Origin: Actinomycetota bacterium
GTDB taxonomy: Bacteria > Actinomycetota > Acidimicrobiia > IMCC26256 > PALSA-610
Direction: 5' to 3'
NCBI GenBank assembly: GCA_030839005.1
Contig: JAUZEM010000075.1
Coordinates: 1-7,715, forward strand
DNA length: 7,715 nucleotides
Shown: one piece after another, positions 1 to 6,821 of the stretch
Numbering within the stretch: the stretch's first letter is position 1
Layout of the letters: every line of letters starts with the position of its first letter
Made by a program: the position numbers and the translations under genes
The notes under the pieces: model-generated
What the model was told of the DNA's origin: nothing
Database searches by the model: none
The model's input: the letters and a program-made list of their open reading frames with translations, nothing else

Positions 1-2277
1 GATCTGCACTGGGCTGATCGTTCGACCCTGCTGTTGTTGTTGCACCTGCTGAAGGCCGATGCGCCGGCATCGGTGCTCGTGGTCGCGACCTACCGCGATA
101 CCGATGTTGATCGCGCGCACCCGCTCGCCAGGGTGCTCGCGGATCTGCGCCGCCAGCGTGGTGTGAGCCGGTTAACGCTTGCTGGTCTCGACGGCGACGG
201 AATCGCGTCGCTACTCGAGCGCGCGGGCGGACACGATCTCGATGACCCCGCCCGCGAGTTCGCGAAAACCTTGTGGCACGACACCGACGGCAATCCGTTC
301 TTCGTACGTGAGGTGTTGTTGCACCTCATCGAAACCGGCGACCTTGTCCAAACCGACGGCCGGTGGCGCCCGAGCGCGACCCTGGACGCGGCGGGCCTGC
401 CCGAAGGAGTGCGCGAGGTCATCGGCCGCCGTCTCGCGGAACTGCCCGACGCGACGAACACGATGCTCGGCGCGGCGTCAGTAATCGGACGCGAGTTCGA
501 CACCGGGATGCTCGCGGAAATCGCCGGCGAGTCAGCCGACGCGGTGCTCGAGGCGCTCGAACCCGCGGAACGAGCCCGTCTGATCGGCGACGCGCCGGGC
601 CGTCCGGGTCGCTATGCGTTCGCCCACGCACTCGTACGCGCGGTGCTCGTCGACGAGCTCGGCACGAATCGCCGGGTGCGTTTGCACCGCGCCGCGGGCG
701 TCGCGCTCGAAGCGCAACCCGATCCGCCCCTCGGTGAACTCGCGTACCACTTCGGCGAGGCCGCCGTGATGGGCGAAACCGACCGCGCGGTGCGCTACGC
801 ACGCGCCGCCGCCGAACAAGCCCTCGACCTCGCGGCTCCCGAAGAAGCAGTGACGTTCGCTCGCCGCGCGCTCGACGCGGCCCGGCTCGACGAAGTTGCC
901 GACTCGGAACGGCCCGGTCTCCTCTTGCTCCTCGGACGCGCGCTCGACGGATCCGGAGCGCTCGACGAGGCGCTGAACGTTGTCGCTGACGCGTACGCAC
1001 GTGCGGTTGAGATCGGCGACATCGATACCGCCTGCGAGGCCGCGATCGAGTTCGGATCAAGCAACAGCTTCTTTCTCCCCGACGACGAACGCGGCGCGGC
1101 GCAGCTTCGTGGCGCGCTCGCGTTGCTCCCTTCCGGAGACTCGTTACTCCGCGCGGCTGTCTTGGCGCGATACGCCCAGTGGCTGACCGGTGCTCCGGGT
1201 GACGAAGGACTACGCACAGCACGCGAGGCGTACGACATGGCCGTCCGCGTCGACGCACCGGACGTCCGCCAGGTCGCGGCGAACGCAGTCGCGTTCATGG
1301 TGACCAGCATCGATCCCGCCGCGCATCTCCGATTCAGCGAGGAAGCGCTCGCGATTGCAGTCGCCGGCTCCGGGGGCGCCCGGCTCGAGGCCTACGCGCT
1401 GGTCGCCCAGGCTCGCCTCGTCTTCGGTGATCTCGACGGCGCTGATGCCGCAATCGCAGAGATGGACGTTGCATTCGAGACGAGCGGTCTTCGGGCTCTC
1501 GCCAGCTATCGCGCCTCGCACCGCGGAACACTCGATTCGTGGAAGATCGTGCGAGCCTTGATCGCGGGGCGCTTCGCCGACGCGGAAGCGATCGTCGCCG
1601 CGCATGACGCGATGCCGTCCGAGGATGTCCTCGCGCATTTCGGCGCGGCGAACGGGCGCACGCAGATCGCGTACTTGCGCGGAGATTGGAAGGGCGCAAC
1701 CGCAGGATGGGCAGAAGTGCGCAGTCTCCTGCCGACCACCACGCAGCCCTACTTCGGGTACCTCGGCACCGGCGGCGACATCCACGACCTCCGCCAGTAT
1801 TGGCAGCAGTGGGTCGCGGTCGACGCACTGCGCCCCGCTTGGACGCGACCCGCCAACACCGGCGTGCTGGCAGAAAGTCTGCGCCGACTGGAGGAACCGG
1901 ACGCGGCCGCGGCACTCTACGCAGAGTTCGCGGACCACTCCGGCTACTACTTCACCAACGGGATCGGCTGGTTCTACGGCCCCTTCGACACCGCGCTCGG
2001 CATCCTCGCCGCGACCGCCGGCAACCTCGACAGTGCGCTCGTGCACCTCGCCCGGGCCGCCGAACAATGCGACGCGATCGCGTCACCCACTTGGGGCGCG
2101 ATCGCTCGGCTCGAGCTCGCGACTGCCGCGCGGGCTCGCGACATGTCCGGCGACAAGGAGGTCGCGTCGCAAGCAATCGCCCAAGCCCATCGCGCGATGA
2201 CGGACCTCGGGATGCCGGGATGGCTCGAACGACTCGAACTCCTCGACGCCGGCGACCTCCAACCCTGGAGAATCTGA
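1..2277 (+). CDS. Large signalling ATPase with helical repeats, 5'-truncated
   Basis: Partial gene; 758 codons and a TGA stop are visible. The reading frame is open from base 1, and the first residues read DLHWAD, the Walker B region of AAA_16/STAND-type ATPases, so the true start and the P-loop lie to the left of the window. An apparent TTG start at 34 is not the real start. Further ATPase-module landmarks follow: the VVATYRDTD strand (about residues 28-36), the sensor-like GNPFFVREV (from residue 97), VIGREFD (161-167) and YAFAHALVR (from 205). From about residue 235 to the end it is Ala/Leu-rich and helical, as in TPR-like sensor regions of this family. There is no LuxR helix-turn-helix at the C-terminus, so any output domain (adenylate cyclase, BTAD/OmpR-type or other) must be N-terminal and is unseen. 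Cytoplasmic; no membrane segments. The family assignment is strong. Ligand and output are unknown. It is a different subfamily from the two regulators further right. Confidence 0.92.
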   Translation, partial: DLHWADRSTLLLLLHLLKADAPASVLVVATYRDTDVDRAHPLARVLADLRRQRGVSRLTLAGLDGDGIASLLERAGGHDLDDPAREFAKTLWHDTDGNPFFVREVLLHLIETGDLVQTDGRWRPSATLDAAGLPEGVREVIGRRLAELPDATNTMLGAASVIGREFDTGMLAEIAGESADAVLEALEPAERARLIGDAPGRPGRYAFAHALVRAVLVDELGTNRRVRLHRAAGVALEAQPDPPLGELAYHFGEAAVMGETDRAVRYARAAAEQALDLAAPEEAVTFARRALDAARLDEVADSERPGLLLLLGRALDGSGALDEALNVVADAYARAVEIGDIDTACEAAIEFGSSNSFFLPDDERGAAQLRGALALLPSGDSLLRAAVLARYAQWLTGAPGDEGLRTAREAYDMAVRVDAPDVRQVAANAVAFMVTSIDPAAHLRFSEEALAIAVAGSGGARLEAYALVAQARLVFGDLDGADAAIAEMDVAFETSGLRALASYRASHRGTLDSWKIVRALIAGRFADAEAIVAAHDAMPSEDVLAHFGAANGRTQIAYLRGDWKGATAGWAEVRSLLPTTTQPYFGYLGTGGDIHDLRQYWQQWVAVDALRPAWTRPANTGVLAESLRRLEEPDAAAALYAEFADHSGYYFTNGIGWFYGPFDTALGILAATAGNLDSALVHLARAAEQCDAIASPTWGAIARLELATAARARDMSGDKEVASQAIAQAHRAMTDLGMPGWLERLELLDAGDLQPWRI

Positions 2278-2309
2278 CCGAACCGCAAGCGCCCCTGGTG
2301 CCCCCGAAC

Positions 2310-2336
2310 GCGCGACCCAATATCTCGCGCCTGGGT
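2310..2336. terminator. Weak candidate hairpin between convergent genes
   Basis: The 163-bp gap between the convergent genes ending at 2277 (+) and 2441 (-) holds an inverted repeat GCGCGA (2310-2315) / TCGCGC (2325-2330) with a 9-nt loop. It overlaps a second pairing, ACCCA (2315-2319) / TGGGT (2332-2336). The two stems cannot form together, because the connecting loops are too short for a pseudoknot. No T-run follows on either strand, so this is not a canonical intrinsic terminator. It may be chance in GC-rich DNA. Nothing else gene-like is seen in 2278-2440. Confidence 0.15.
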
Positions 2337-2440
2337 ATCCCCGATCGTCGGCTCAATGGCGTTCGCGATCGCGACTTACCGGCCGTTGGTGGCTGCGGAG
2401 AATGCCCCGGTCGACACGCTGGATCGCCCCGCTTCGTCGG

Positions 2441-3400
2441 TCACTTACCGGCGAGGCGCTCGACGAGCGGGGCCGCCGCGTCGACCGAGTCGGCGTTGAA
2501 CACATAGTAAGAGATGCCCCAACGCTCGCGCCGGGCCTCGATCGTGGCGGCCATCTCGTCGAGCGTCCCGAGCAGCACGTAAGGACTTTCGAGCACGCGC
2601 GCCGCCGTGGCCACCTCAGCGTTGGCGGGAGGTAGTCCCGCCGCGATCCCTTCGGCCATCCCCGCCCGGTCGTCGGTCTCGATGATGAACGGCACGACGA
2701 TCGAGAGTTCGATCGCGTCGAAGCGCGAACCAGCGGCTTCACGGATCCAGGCGACCTTGCGGTCGGTTGCCTCGTCGGTGGCGTCACCGACGTTCGTGTC
2801 GGCCCATGCGTCGTTGCCGAGGTTTTTGGGGTTCAGACCGATGATGTCGGCCTCCCGCGCCGCGAAGGTCAGCAGCCGTTTGCCACCCGCACCGATCATG
2901 ATCGGTGTGTGTGGGCGCTGCACCGGCTTGGGGAGCGCGTCGTGGCCGGTGATCGTGTAGTGATCGCCTTTGAAATCGACGGGGCCGTCGCCGTGGAGCG
3001 CCTTGATGATGTGCACAGCTTCGATCATGCGATCGACTCGTACGCCGGGCCGGTCGTACGGCATACCAGCCTGTTCGTAGTCCGAGCCCATCCAACCCGC
3101 ACCGATACCCAGTTCGACGCGCCCGCCGGAAAGGACATCGAGGGTCGCCATTTCCTTGGCGAGCACGAGCGGGTGGCGGTAGTCGTTGTCGAAGACGAGG
3201 CATCCGACGCGTAACGTCGTCGTCGCGTACGCAGCGGCAGTCATCGCCACGATCGGAGCGAGTTGGTCGTCGAAGTGATCGCGCACGAAGAGACTCGAGA
3301 AGCCAAGAGCTTCGTAGCGGCGTGCTGCGGCTGCCCACGTTGCACCGTCCGCCGCGTCTGAGGTGTGAACCGCAAATCGGAAGGGTCGCAGCTGGGTCAT
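2441..3400 (-). CDS. LLM-class F420-dependent oxidoreductase (MSMEG_2516-like)
   Basis: A complete 319-aa protein of the luciferase-like monooxygenase superfamily, a TIM-barrel flavin or F420 enzyme. Visible signatures are an N-terminal FRFAVHTS strand (residues 7-14), LGFSSLFVRDHF (32-43), the hallmark block from RHPLVLAKEMATLDVLSGGR into ELGIGAGW (75-103), and PTPIMIGAGG-like HTPIMIGAGG (164-173). Length and motifs fit the mycobacterial/actinobacterial 'probable F420-dependent oxidoreductase, MSMEG_2516 family'. F420 use is inferred from the family, and the substrate is unknown. Cytoplasmic, with no signal peptide. I chose the ATG at 3400 because an AGGG Shine-Dalgarno-like stretch (3409-3412, read on the minus strand) sits 8 nt upstream. 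A GTG at 3418 would add six residues (325 aa). The gene is monocistronic in this window, convergent with the ATPase gene to its left. The stop is TGA at 2441-2443. Confidence 0.95.
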   Translation of the reverse strand: MTQLRPFRFAVHTSDAADGATWAAAARRYEALGFSSLFVRDHFDDQLAPIVAMTAAAYATTTLRVGCLVFDNDYRHPLVLAKEMATLDVLSGGRVELGIGAGWMGSDYEQAGMPYDRPGVRVDRMIEAVHIIKALHGDGPVDFKGDHYTITGHDALPKPVQRPHTPIMIGAGGKRLLTFAAREADIIGLNPKNLGNDAWADTNVGDATDEATDRKVAWIREAAGSRFDAIELSIVVPFIIETDDRAGMAEGIAAGLPPANAEVATAARVLESPYVLLGTLDEMAATIEARRERWGISYYVFNADSVDAAAPLVERLAGK

Positions 3401-3404
3401 AGCG

Positions 3405-3444
3405 GTGACCCTAGTCACGTCGAGTCGCGACGCTCCCGGGAGCG
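3405..3444 (-). promoter_or_regulatory. Palindromes upstream of the oxidoreductase gene (candidate operator)
   Basis: Just upstream of the ATG at 3400 lie GTGAC (3405-3409) - CCTA - GTCAC (3414-3418) and a perfect 14-bp palindrome CGCTCCCGGGAGCG (3431-3444). A weaker pair, CGTCG (3418-3422) / CGACG (3428-3432), lies between them. The first repeat places the AGGG ribosome-binding stretch partly in its loop, so it could be a repressor site or a small hairpin affecting initiation. The 14-bp palindrome is positioned like an operator. No clear -35/-10 pair is seen. Short palindromes are frequent in GC-rich DNA, so function is only suggested. Confidence 0.3.
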
Positions 3445-3536
3445 GTGCTCGAAGGACGACGGCGGGATGGTCGTAGTGGGGAGTTCCTCGACGATGAGCG
3501 CTCCACGCGGGGTCATGCGCGTCTGACCTGGCCTTG

Positions 3537-3581
3537 TGGTCGGGCTGCCGGGACTTGAACCCGGGACCTCTTGACCCCCAG
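3537..3581 (-). pseudogene. 3' fragment of a tRNA-Pro(GGG) gene, candidate attachment site
   Basis: Read on the minus strand, these 45 nt match the 3' part of a tRNA from anticodon loop to CCA. They comprise a 7-nt loop CTGGGGG (anticodon GGG), 3' anticodon stem TCAAG, 5-nt variable loop AGGTC, a perfect T-stem CCGGG/CCCGG around the T-loop TTCAAGT, acceptor strand CAGCCCG, discriminator A and encoded CCA (3539-3537). G72 and A73 agree with proline tRNA identity. The matching 5' half (acceptor CGGGCTG, D-arm, 5' anticodon stem) is absent, because the sequence diverges at the anticodon loop. This is the segment many tyrosine integrases use as attB, so the fragment is best read as an attL/attR copy. 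Alternatively it is a decayed tRNA: CGGGACGTGGCG at 3586-3597 resembles a tRNA-Pro 5' end but pairs at only 5 of 7 acceptor positions. Confidence 0.7.
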
Positions 3582-3591
3582 TTACCGCCAC

Positions 3592-3680
3592 GTCCCGCTC
3601 CGTCTCACTCGGTCTCACGCAAAATCTGTGACCAGGACTTTCGCGAACGGCGGAAGGTCGATTGTCTCCCCTCGTCTCAC
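3592..3680. repeat. 10-bp-phased GTCTCAC heptamers (possible integrase arm sites)
   Basis: On the plus strand GTCTCAC occurs exactly at 3602-3608, 3612-3618 and 3674-3680. Variants are GTCCCGC at 3592-3598 and GTCTCCC at 3664-3670. The starts 3592/3602/3612 and 3664/3674 are each 10 bp apart, one helical turn, so all copies in a group face the same side of the DNA. Two groups of short direct repeats next to a tRNA-derived core resemble the arm-type sites of tyrosine integrases. They lie on the side where the 5' half of the tRNA is missing, which is where element DNA would be expected. The function is inferred. Confidence 0.4.
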
Positions 3681-3683
3681 TAC

Positions 3684-3708
3684 GTTTCTTAGGTAGAAAC
3701 CTAGGTAG
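3684..3708. repeat. Interlocked direct and inverted repeats
   Basis: GTTTCT (3684-3689) and AGAAAC (3695-3700) form a 6-bp inverted repeat around TAGGT. TAGGTAG occurs twice, at 3690-3696 and 3702-3708, 12 bp apart. TAGGT (3690-3694) also pairs with ACCTA (3699-3703). The 17-bp core has the size of a dimeric protein binding site. It could be an excisionase, integrase or repressor site of the proposed element; this is inferred only from symmetry and position. Confidence 0.3.
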
Positions 3709-3832
3709 TCGCGACGCATATACCCGCGACCGATTCGTCTGCACACCAACGCTTCGGCGTTCGCCGTCGGCGTCGAGACGCACGAAGGTCACCAGTCGCG
3801 GTCGCACCACACCGCATCGTCGGAAACGGTGA

Positions 3833-6592
3833 CTACGGAGCGTCCTCGCTCTTCAACACCAAATCCGTCGACGCGAGTTGGCGCCTCGAGGTAAGGCCAA
3901 GCTTTCGGTACACCTTGCGCAGGTGATAGTCGACCGTGTTCGCGCTGATGAAAAGCCTCGCACCGATCTCGGAGTTCGTTGCTCCTGTCGCAGCGAGACG
4001 GGCGACCTGCGCTTCTTGCGGAGTCACGTCGTTCCGCGTCTCGACAGAGTGCCGCCGCACGTTCGCGCCGGTAGCAGCGAGCTCGATCTGGGCGCGCCGC
4101 GCGAAACCGCGGGCGCCCATCGCCGAAAAGCGATCGTTGGCGATGCCCAATTGCTCCCGCGCGTCCTGCTTGCGGTTCTGGCGGCGCAGCCACTCGCCGT
4201 AGTGCAGGTGCGAATATGCGAGCTCGGTTCTCACGGTCGTGCGTGCAAAATGCGCGATCGCCTCGAGGAAGAGTGCTTCTGCAGCGTTAGCGCTCGCCAT
4301 GATCGCCTCGGACTGCGCGAGCTGGCCGAGCGCCCAGGGGGTCCCCGCGGCCGTCGCTCGTTCGCGGAGCTGTTCGAGCCAGCGCGCGGCCGGCGCAAGT
4401 TCGCCGGAGCGTGCGGCGGCTTCCACCGCCAGCGACAGTGACTGACATGTCCATTGCGGGACGTTCTGGTCGACAAGTGGCCGGAGCGCCATGAGCGCGT
4501 CGGAGTAACGGCCATCGCTCAGCGCGAGCATCGCCAGAGCACGGTGCGCGATGAGCACAGGACCGCCCGCGCCGACTGCCGTCGCCACAGTAGACAGCTG
4601 TTTCGCCAGTCGAACGGTTTCGGACTCATTCCCGCGCCACGCGTGCAGATCGACCTCGAGCATCGCGTAGAACTCCGAGAACCCGCCGATGGCCCGCGTG
4701 ATTTCGACGGTGTCGTGGTAGTAGGCCTCTGCCGCCGCGAAGCGCCCCCCTCGGGTCTCGAACGTGGCGCACGCCAGAAGCGCGTACTGGAGGGCGAGGA
4801 GCGCCCCTTGCTCTCGGGCGAACTCCTCGACGATGCGCGCCCATCGTTCATAGCCTCGGTCGTCCCACATCTCGTTTGTTACGAAGAGGCCGAAACTGAA
4901 CTTCGACACGATGTCCTCGCCCCGCAGCGGGCCGCGAGCGAGGCTTTCGGCTGCCTCGCGCAAGAGGGGCATTGCGCGCGCGTAGTCCGCGGTGTACACG
5001 AATGCAGCTCCATCGAGCAGCACATCGGTGAAAGTCCGGTCGGTCGGGTCCAGCGGCGTAGTGGCGAGCGCGAGATGCGCGACATCGTGCCACGCAGCAA
5101 AGGTGAACTGTCCCGACACGAAACCCGCGTCAACCGCCTCGAGTAGGACGTCTCGGGCGCGCGGCACGTCAGTCGGCGCAACGGCGCGCGCCGCATCCAA
5201 GAGCAGCCCCATCGCGATTGATGGCTGCGCCAGAGGGATGCGAAGCCGCCCATCGATCCTCAACGCCTCGGCCTGGAGCGCCGGATCTTCCAGACCCGCG
5301 CGCGCCTGCTCAAGAATGGACTCCGCACGGTGCAGCAGGCCGGCAGTCAGGGCCGCCTCGGCCGCGCGGAGCAGCCGAATCGCTCGTGGTCGTGCGTCCG
5401 GCGTCAGCTCACCTGCTTGCAGAAGGAAGGACGACTCAGCGCTGTAACCACCTCGTCGTCTCGCTCGCTCCGCCGCCTGTTCGAGTTCCTGCGCCAAGAG
5501 CTCGTCCGGTCCGCGTGCGGCCGCCGCTCGATGCTGAGCGCGACGATCCGGGTCCGTCTCGGCGTCGATATGGGCCGCAAGCGCGGTGTGCACCGTGCGC
5601 CGGAGCTCCGCTTGCGCTCCGGCGTAGACGGCCGAGCGAATCAGCGGGTGGCGGAACATGATCTCCGGCGTCGTTGCAAGCAAGCCGGTGGCGGTCGCGT
5701 CGTCCTCCGCCTGCGCGCCGGCGCCGATCTCCGCTGCCACACGACGCACCAGCTCAAGATCTCCGGACGTTTCCGCCGCCGAGACAAGAAGAAATCGCTG
5801 GGCACCCGGGCTGAGATCGAGTACCTGACGATGGAAGTGCGCTTCGAGGCGCCGACCGATCGGAAGCGGTTCGCTAACCACGCCGCCGCCGCGCAGCTGG
5901 TCTTCGGTCAGCTCCGACGCAAGTTCGACGAGCGCCAGCGGACATCCACTCGTCGCCACGACGATCCGCCGGGCGACGTCACCGTCGAGCACGTCGACCT
6001 GCGTACCCAATAGCGCGAGGGCGGCCTCGTCGGGGAGGCCCCGGATCGAGATGGTCGGTAGACCTGCGAGAGCGATCGTCGGCGTTTCCGTATCACGAAG
6101 CCCGAAGAGCAGAGCCATCCGGTCAGCCGAAAGGCGGCGACCTACGAAGGCGAGCACCGCGAGAGACTCTTCGTCGATCCACTGCGCGTCATCGATGACA
6201 CAGATCAGACCCTTCTCGGCGGCCACGTCCGCGAGGAGTGTCAGGCATGCGAGCCCTACGAGGAAGCGATCTGGCGGCTCGTCCATCTGAAGTCCGAACG
6301 CCGCGCCGAGCGCGTCGCGTTGCGGCTCCGGGAGCTCCGCGCTGAGAGGGAGAAACCGCCGAAGCAGCCGGTGAAGTGCGGCGTAGTCGAGGTCCTTCTC
6401 GGCCTCGACGCCGGTCACCCACATACTCGGGACGTCGGGCCGAGCTTCCGTTGCGTACTCGAGAAGCCGGGTCTTCCCCATGCCGGGCTCCCCGTGGAGC
6501 ACACACGCCCGGCCGAGGCCGTCCTCGACGGCATCCAAGAGGCCATCGAGAACCTTGCGTTCGTCCTCGCGACCAACCAAGCGCGTCGTCAC
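3833..6592 (-). CDS. LAL-type LuxR family transcriptional regulator (ATPase, helical repeats, HTH)
   Basis: A complete 919-aa MalT-like regulator of the large ATP-binding LuxR (LAL) group. Domains in order: P-loop STAND/AAA_16 ATPase with LVGRE start (5-9), Walker A GEPGMGKT (34-41), Walker B ending VIDDAQWID (132-140), FGLRD (163-167) and SGCPLAL (215-221); a long Ala/Leu-rich TPR-like region (about 350-850) expected to sense a ligand or partner; and a C-terminal LuxR/GerE helix-turn-helix (about 855-914) with TPQEAQVARLAATG, NSEIGARLFIS and NTVDYHLRKVYRKLG. All ATPase and HTH landmarks look intact. In this family ATP and inducer binding drive self-association and promoter activation; the targets here are unknown. 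I chose the GTG at 6592 because the paralogue to the right also starts just before LVGR, and the 18 extra codons of a GTG start at 6646 have weak third-position G/C. A start at 6646 (937 aa) remains possible. Neither start has a good Shine-Dalgarno sequence. The gene is divergent from its paralogue. The stop is TAG. Confidence 0.95.
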   Translation of the reverse strand: MTTRLVGREDERKVLDGLLDAVEDGLGRACVLHGEPGMGKTRLLEYATEARPDVPSMWVTGVEAEKDLDYAALHRLLRRFLPLSAELPEPQRDALGAAFGLQMDEPPDRFLVGLACLTLLADVAAEKGLICVIDDAQWIDEESLAVLAFVGRRLSADRMALLFGLRDTETPTIALAGLPTISIRGLPDEAALALLGTQVDVLDGDVARRIVVATSGCPLALVELASELTEDQLRGGGVVSEPLPIGRRLEAHFHRQVLDLSPGAQRFLLVSAAETSGDLELVRRVAAEIGAGAQAEDDATATGLLATTPEIMFRHPLIRSAVYAGAQAELRRTVHTALAAHIDAETDPDRRAQHRAAAARGPDELLAQELEQAAERARRRGGYSAESSFLLQAGELTPDARPRAIRLLRAAEAALTAGLLHRAESILEQARAGLEDPALQAEALRIDGRLRIPLAQPSIAMGLLLDAARAVAPTDVPRARDVLLEAVDAGFVSGQFTFAAWHDVAHLALATTPLDPTDRTFTDVLLDGAAFVYTADYARAMPLLREAAESLARGPLRGEDIVSKFSFGLFVTNEMWDDRGYERWARIVEEFAREQGALLALQYALLACATFETRGGRFAAAEAYYHDTVEITRAIGGFSEFYAMLEVDLHAWRGNESETVRLAKQLSTVATAVGAGGPVLIAHRALAMLALSDGRYSDALMALRPLVDQNVPQWTCQSLSLAVEAAARSGELAPAARWLEQLRERATAAGTPWALGQLAQSEAIMASANAAEALFLEAIAHFARTTVRTELAYSHLHYGEWLRRQNRKQDAREQLGIANDRFSAMGARGFARRAQIELAATGANVRRHSVETRNDVTPQEAQVARLAATGATNSEIGARLFISANTVDYHLRKVYRKLGLTSRRQLASTDLVLKSEDAP

Positions 6593-6821
6593 AGCAGACG
6601 TACTCGCTGGACGCCATGACGTGTGGCGTTCGAACGCATGGACCACCCTGTGTCACGAGCGCGGGACGTTCGTAAAACTAGTCCGGATGCTGACGTACGG
6701 GCCGAGGTTGACGGCGATGCGGCGACAATGACTCCGCATCGGATCGCTGAGTACAGTCGCCCGCAAATCCGGTCCTCGCAGAGACGTCGATGGAGTGTCC
6801 AGTGTCAGCGGGATTGCGGTG
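6593..6821. promoter_or_regulatory. Divergent regulatory region between paralogous LAL regulators
   Basis: About 229 bp separates the two head-to-head regulator starts, and must hold the promoters of both unless they are transcribed from inside genes. A perfect 12-bp palindrome GCGTTCGAACGC lies at 6626-6637, with a half-site CGTTCG at 6667-6672. A weak plus-strand promoter-like pair is ATGACT (6728-6733), an 18-bp spacer, then TACAGT (6752-6757), placed correctly for the right-hand gene. No convincing minus-strand promoter was found. LuxR regulators often act on their own divergent promoters, so shared autoregulation is plausible but unproven. If the left gene starts at 6646, the palindrome lies inside its coding sequence. 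Confidence 0.4.
6626..6637. promoter_or_regulatory. 12-bp perfect palindrome, candidate operator
   Basis: GCGTTCGAACGC is its own reverse complement. It sits 34 bp upstream of the GTG at 6592, and its half CGTTCG recurs at 6667-6672. A dimeric HTH protein such as a LuxR-type regulator binds sites of this symmetry. One 12-bp palindrome in about 230 bp is not rare enough to prove function. Confidence 0.25.

Larger units (their letters stand above)
3582..3832. other. Non-coding, locally GC-poor stretch beside the tRNA fragment
   Basis: No convincing gene lies between the tRNA fragment and the stop codon of the regulator at 3833. Bases 3621-3720 contain 51 G/C in 100 by hand count, clearly lower than the flanking genes. 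An open frame on the minus strand (3415-3810) reads straight through the tRNA fragment and resembles no family, so I do not call it. Besides the heptamers, the stretch holds the interlocked repeats around 3684-3708. A small palindrome near 3755-3772 (CGGCG/CGCCG) follows the regulator gene but lacks a T-run, so no terminator is called. The composition and the lack of genes fit the end of a mobile element, but no integrase is present. Confidence 0.4.

Noticed and set aside
172..1146. TTA leucine codons in the first gene (172-174 and 1144-1146) as a sign of bldA-type control
   Set aside because: TTA also occurs in the oxidoreductase gene (3212-3214) and the right-hand regulator (7515-7517), so it marks no particular gene, and nothing shows the organism is a Streptomyces.
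419..2067. Long antisense frames opposite the first gene (279 and 285 codons)
   Set aside because: They are Arg/Gly/Ala-rich translations typical of the opposite strand of a high-GC gene, while the plus strand encodes a recognisable ATPase throughout.
2363..2374. TCGCGATCGCGA palindrome containing GCGATCGC, the cyanobacterial HIP1 octamer
   Set aside because: It is a single non-coding copy in GC-rich DNA and the gene content is actinobacterial. A similar 14-bp palindrome inside the first gene (2071-2084) shows such strings arise by chance here.
3755..3772. Hairpin after the left LAL regulator as a terminator
   Set aside because: The stem is only 4-5 bp with a tiny loop, has alternative pairings and is followed by no T-run.
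3415..3810. 131-aa open frame on the minus strand
   Set aside because: It runs through the tRNA 3' fragment (giving the familiar GSSPGSPT-type translation of a tRNA end) and the repeats, shows no family motif and overlaps the oxidoreductase start region. It is probably not a gene.
3537..3832. Integrase gene or relic next to the att-like site
   Set aside because: None of the frames in this stretch shows tyrosine recombinase motifs. If an integrase exists it lies outside the window.
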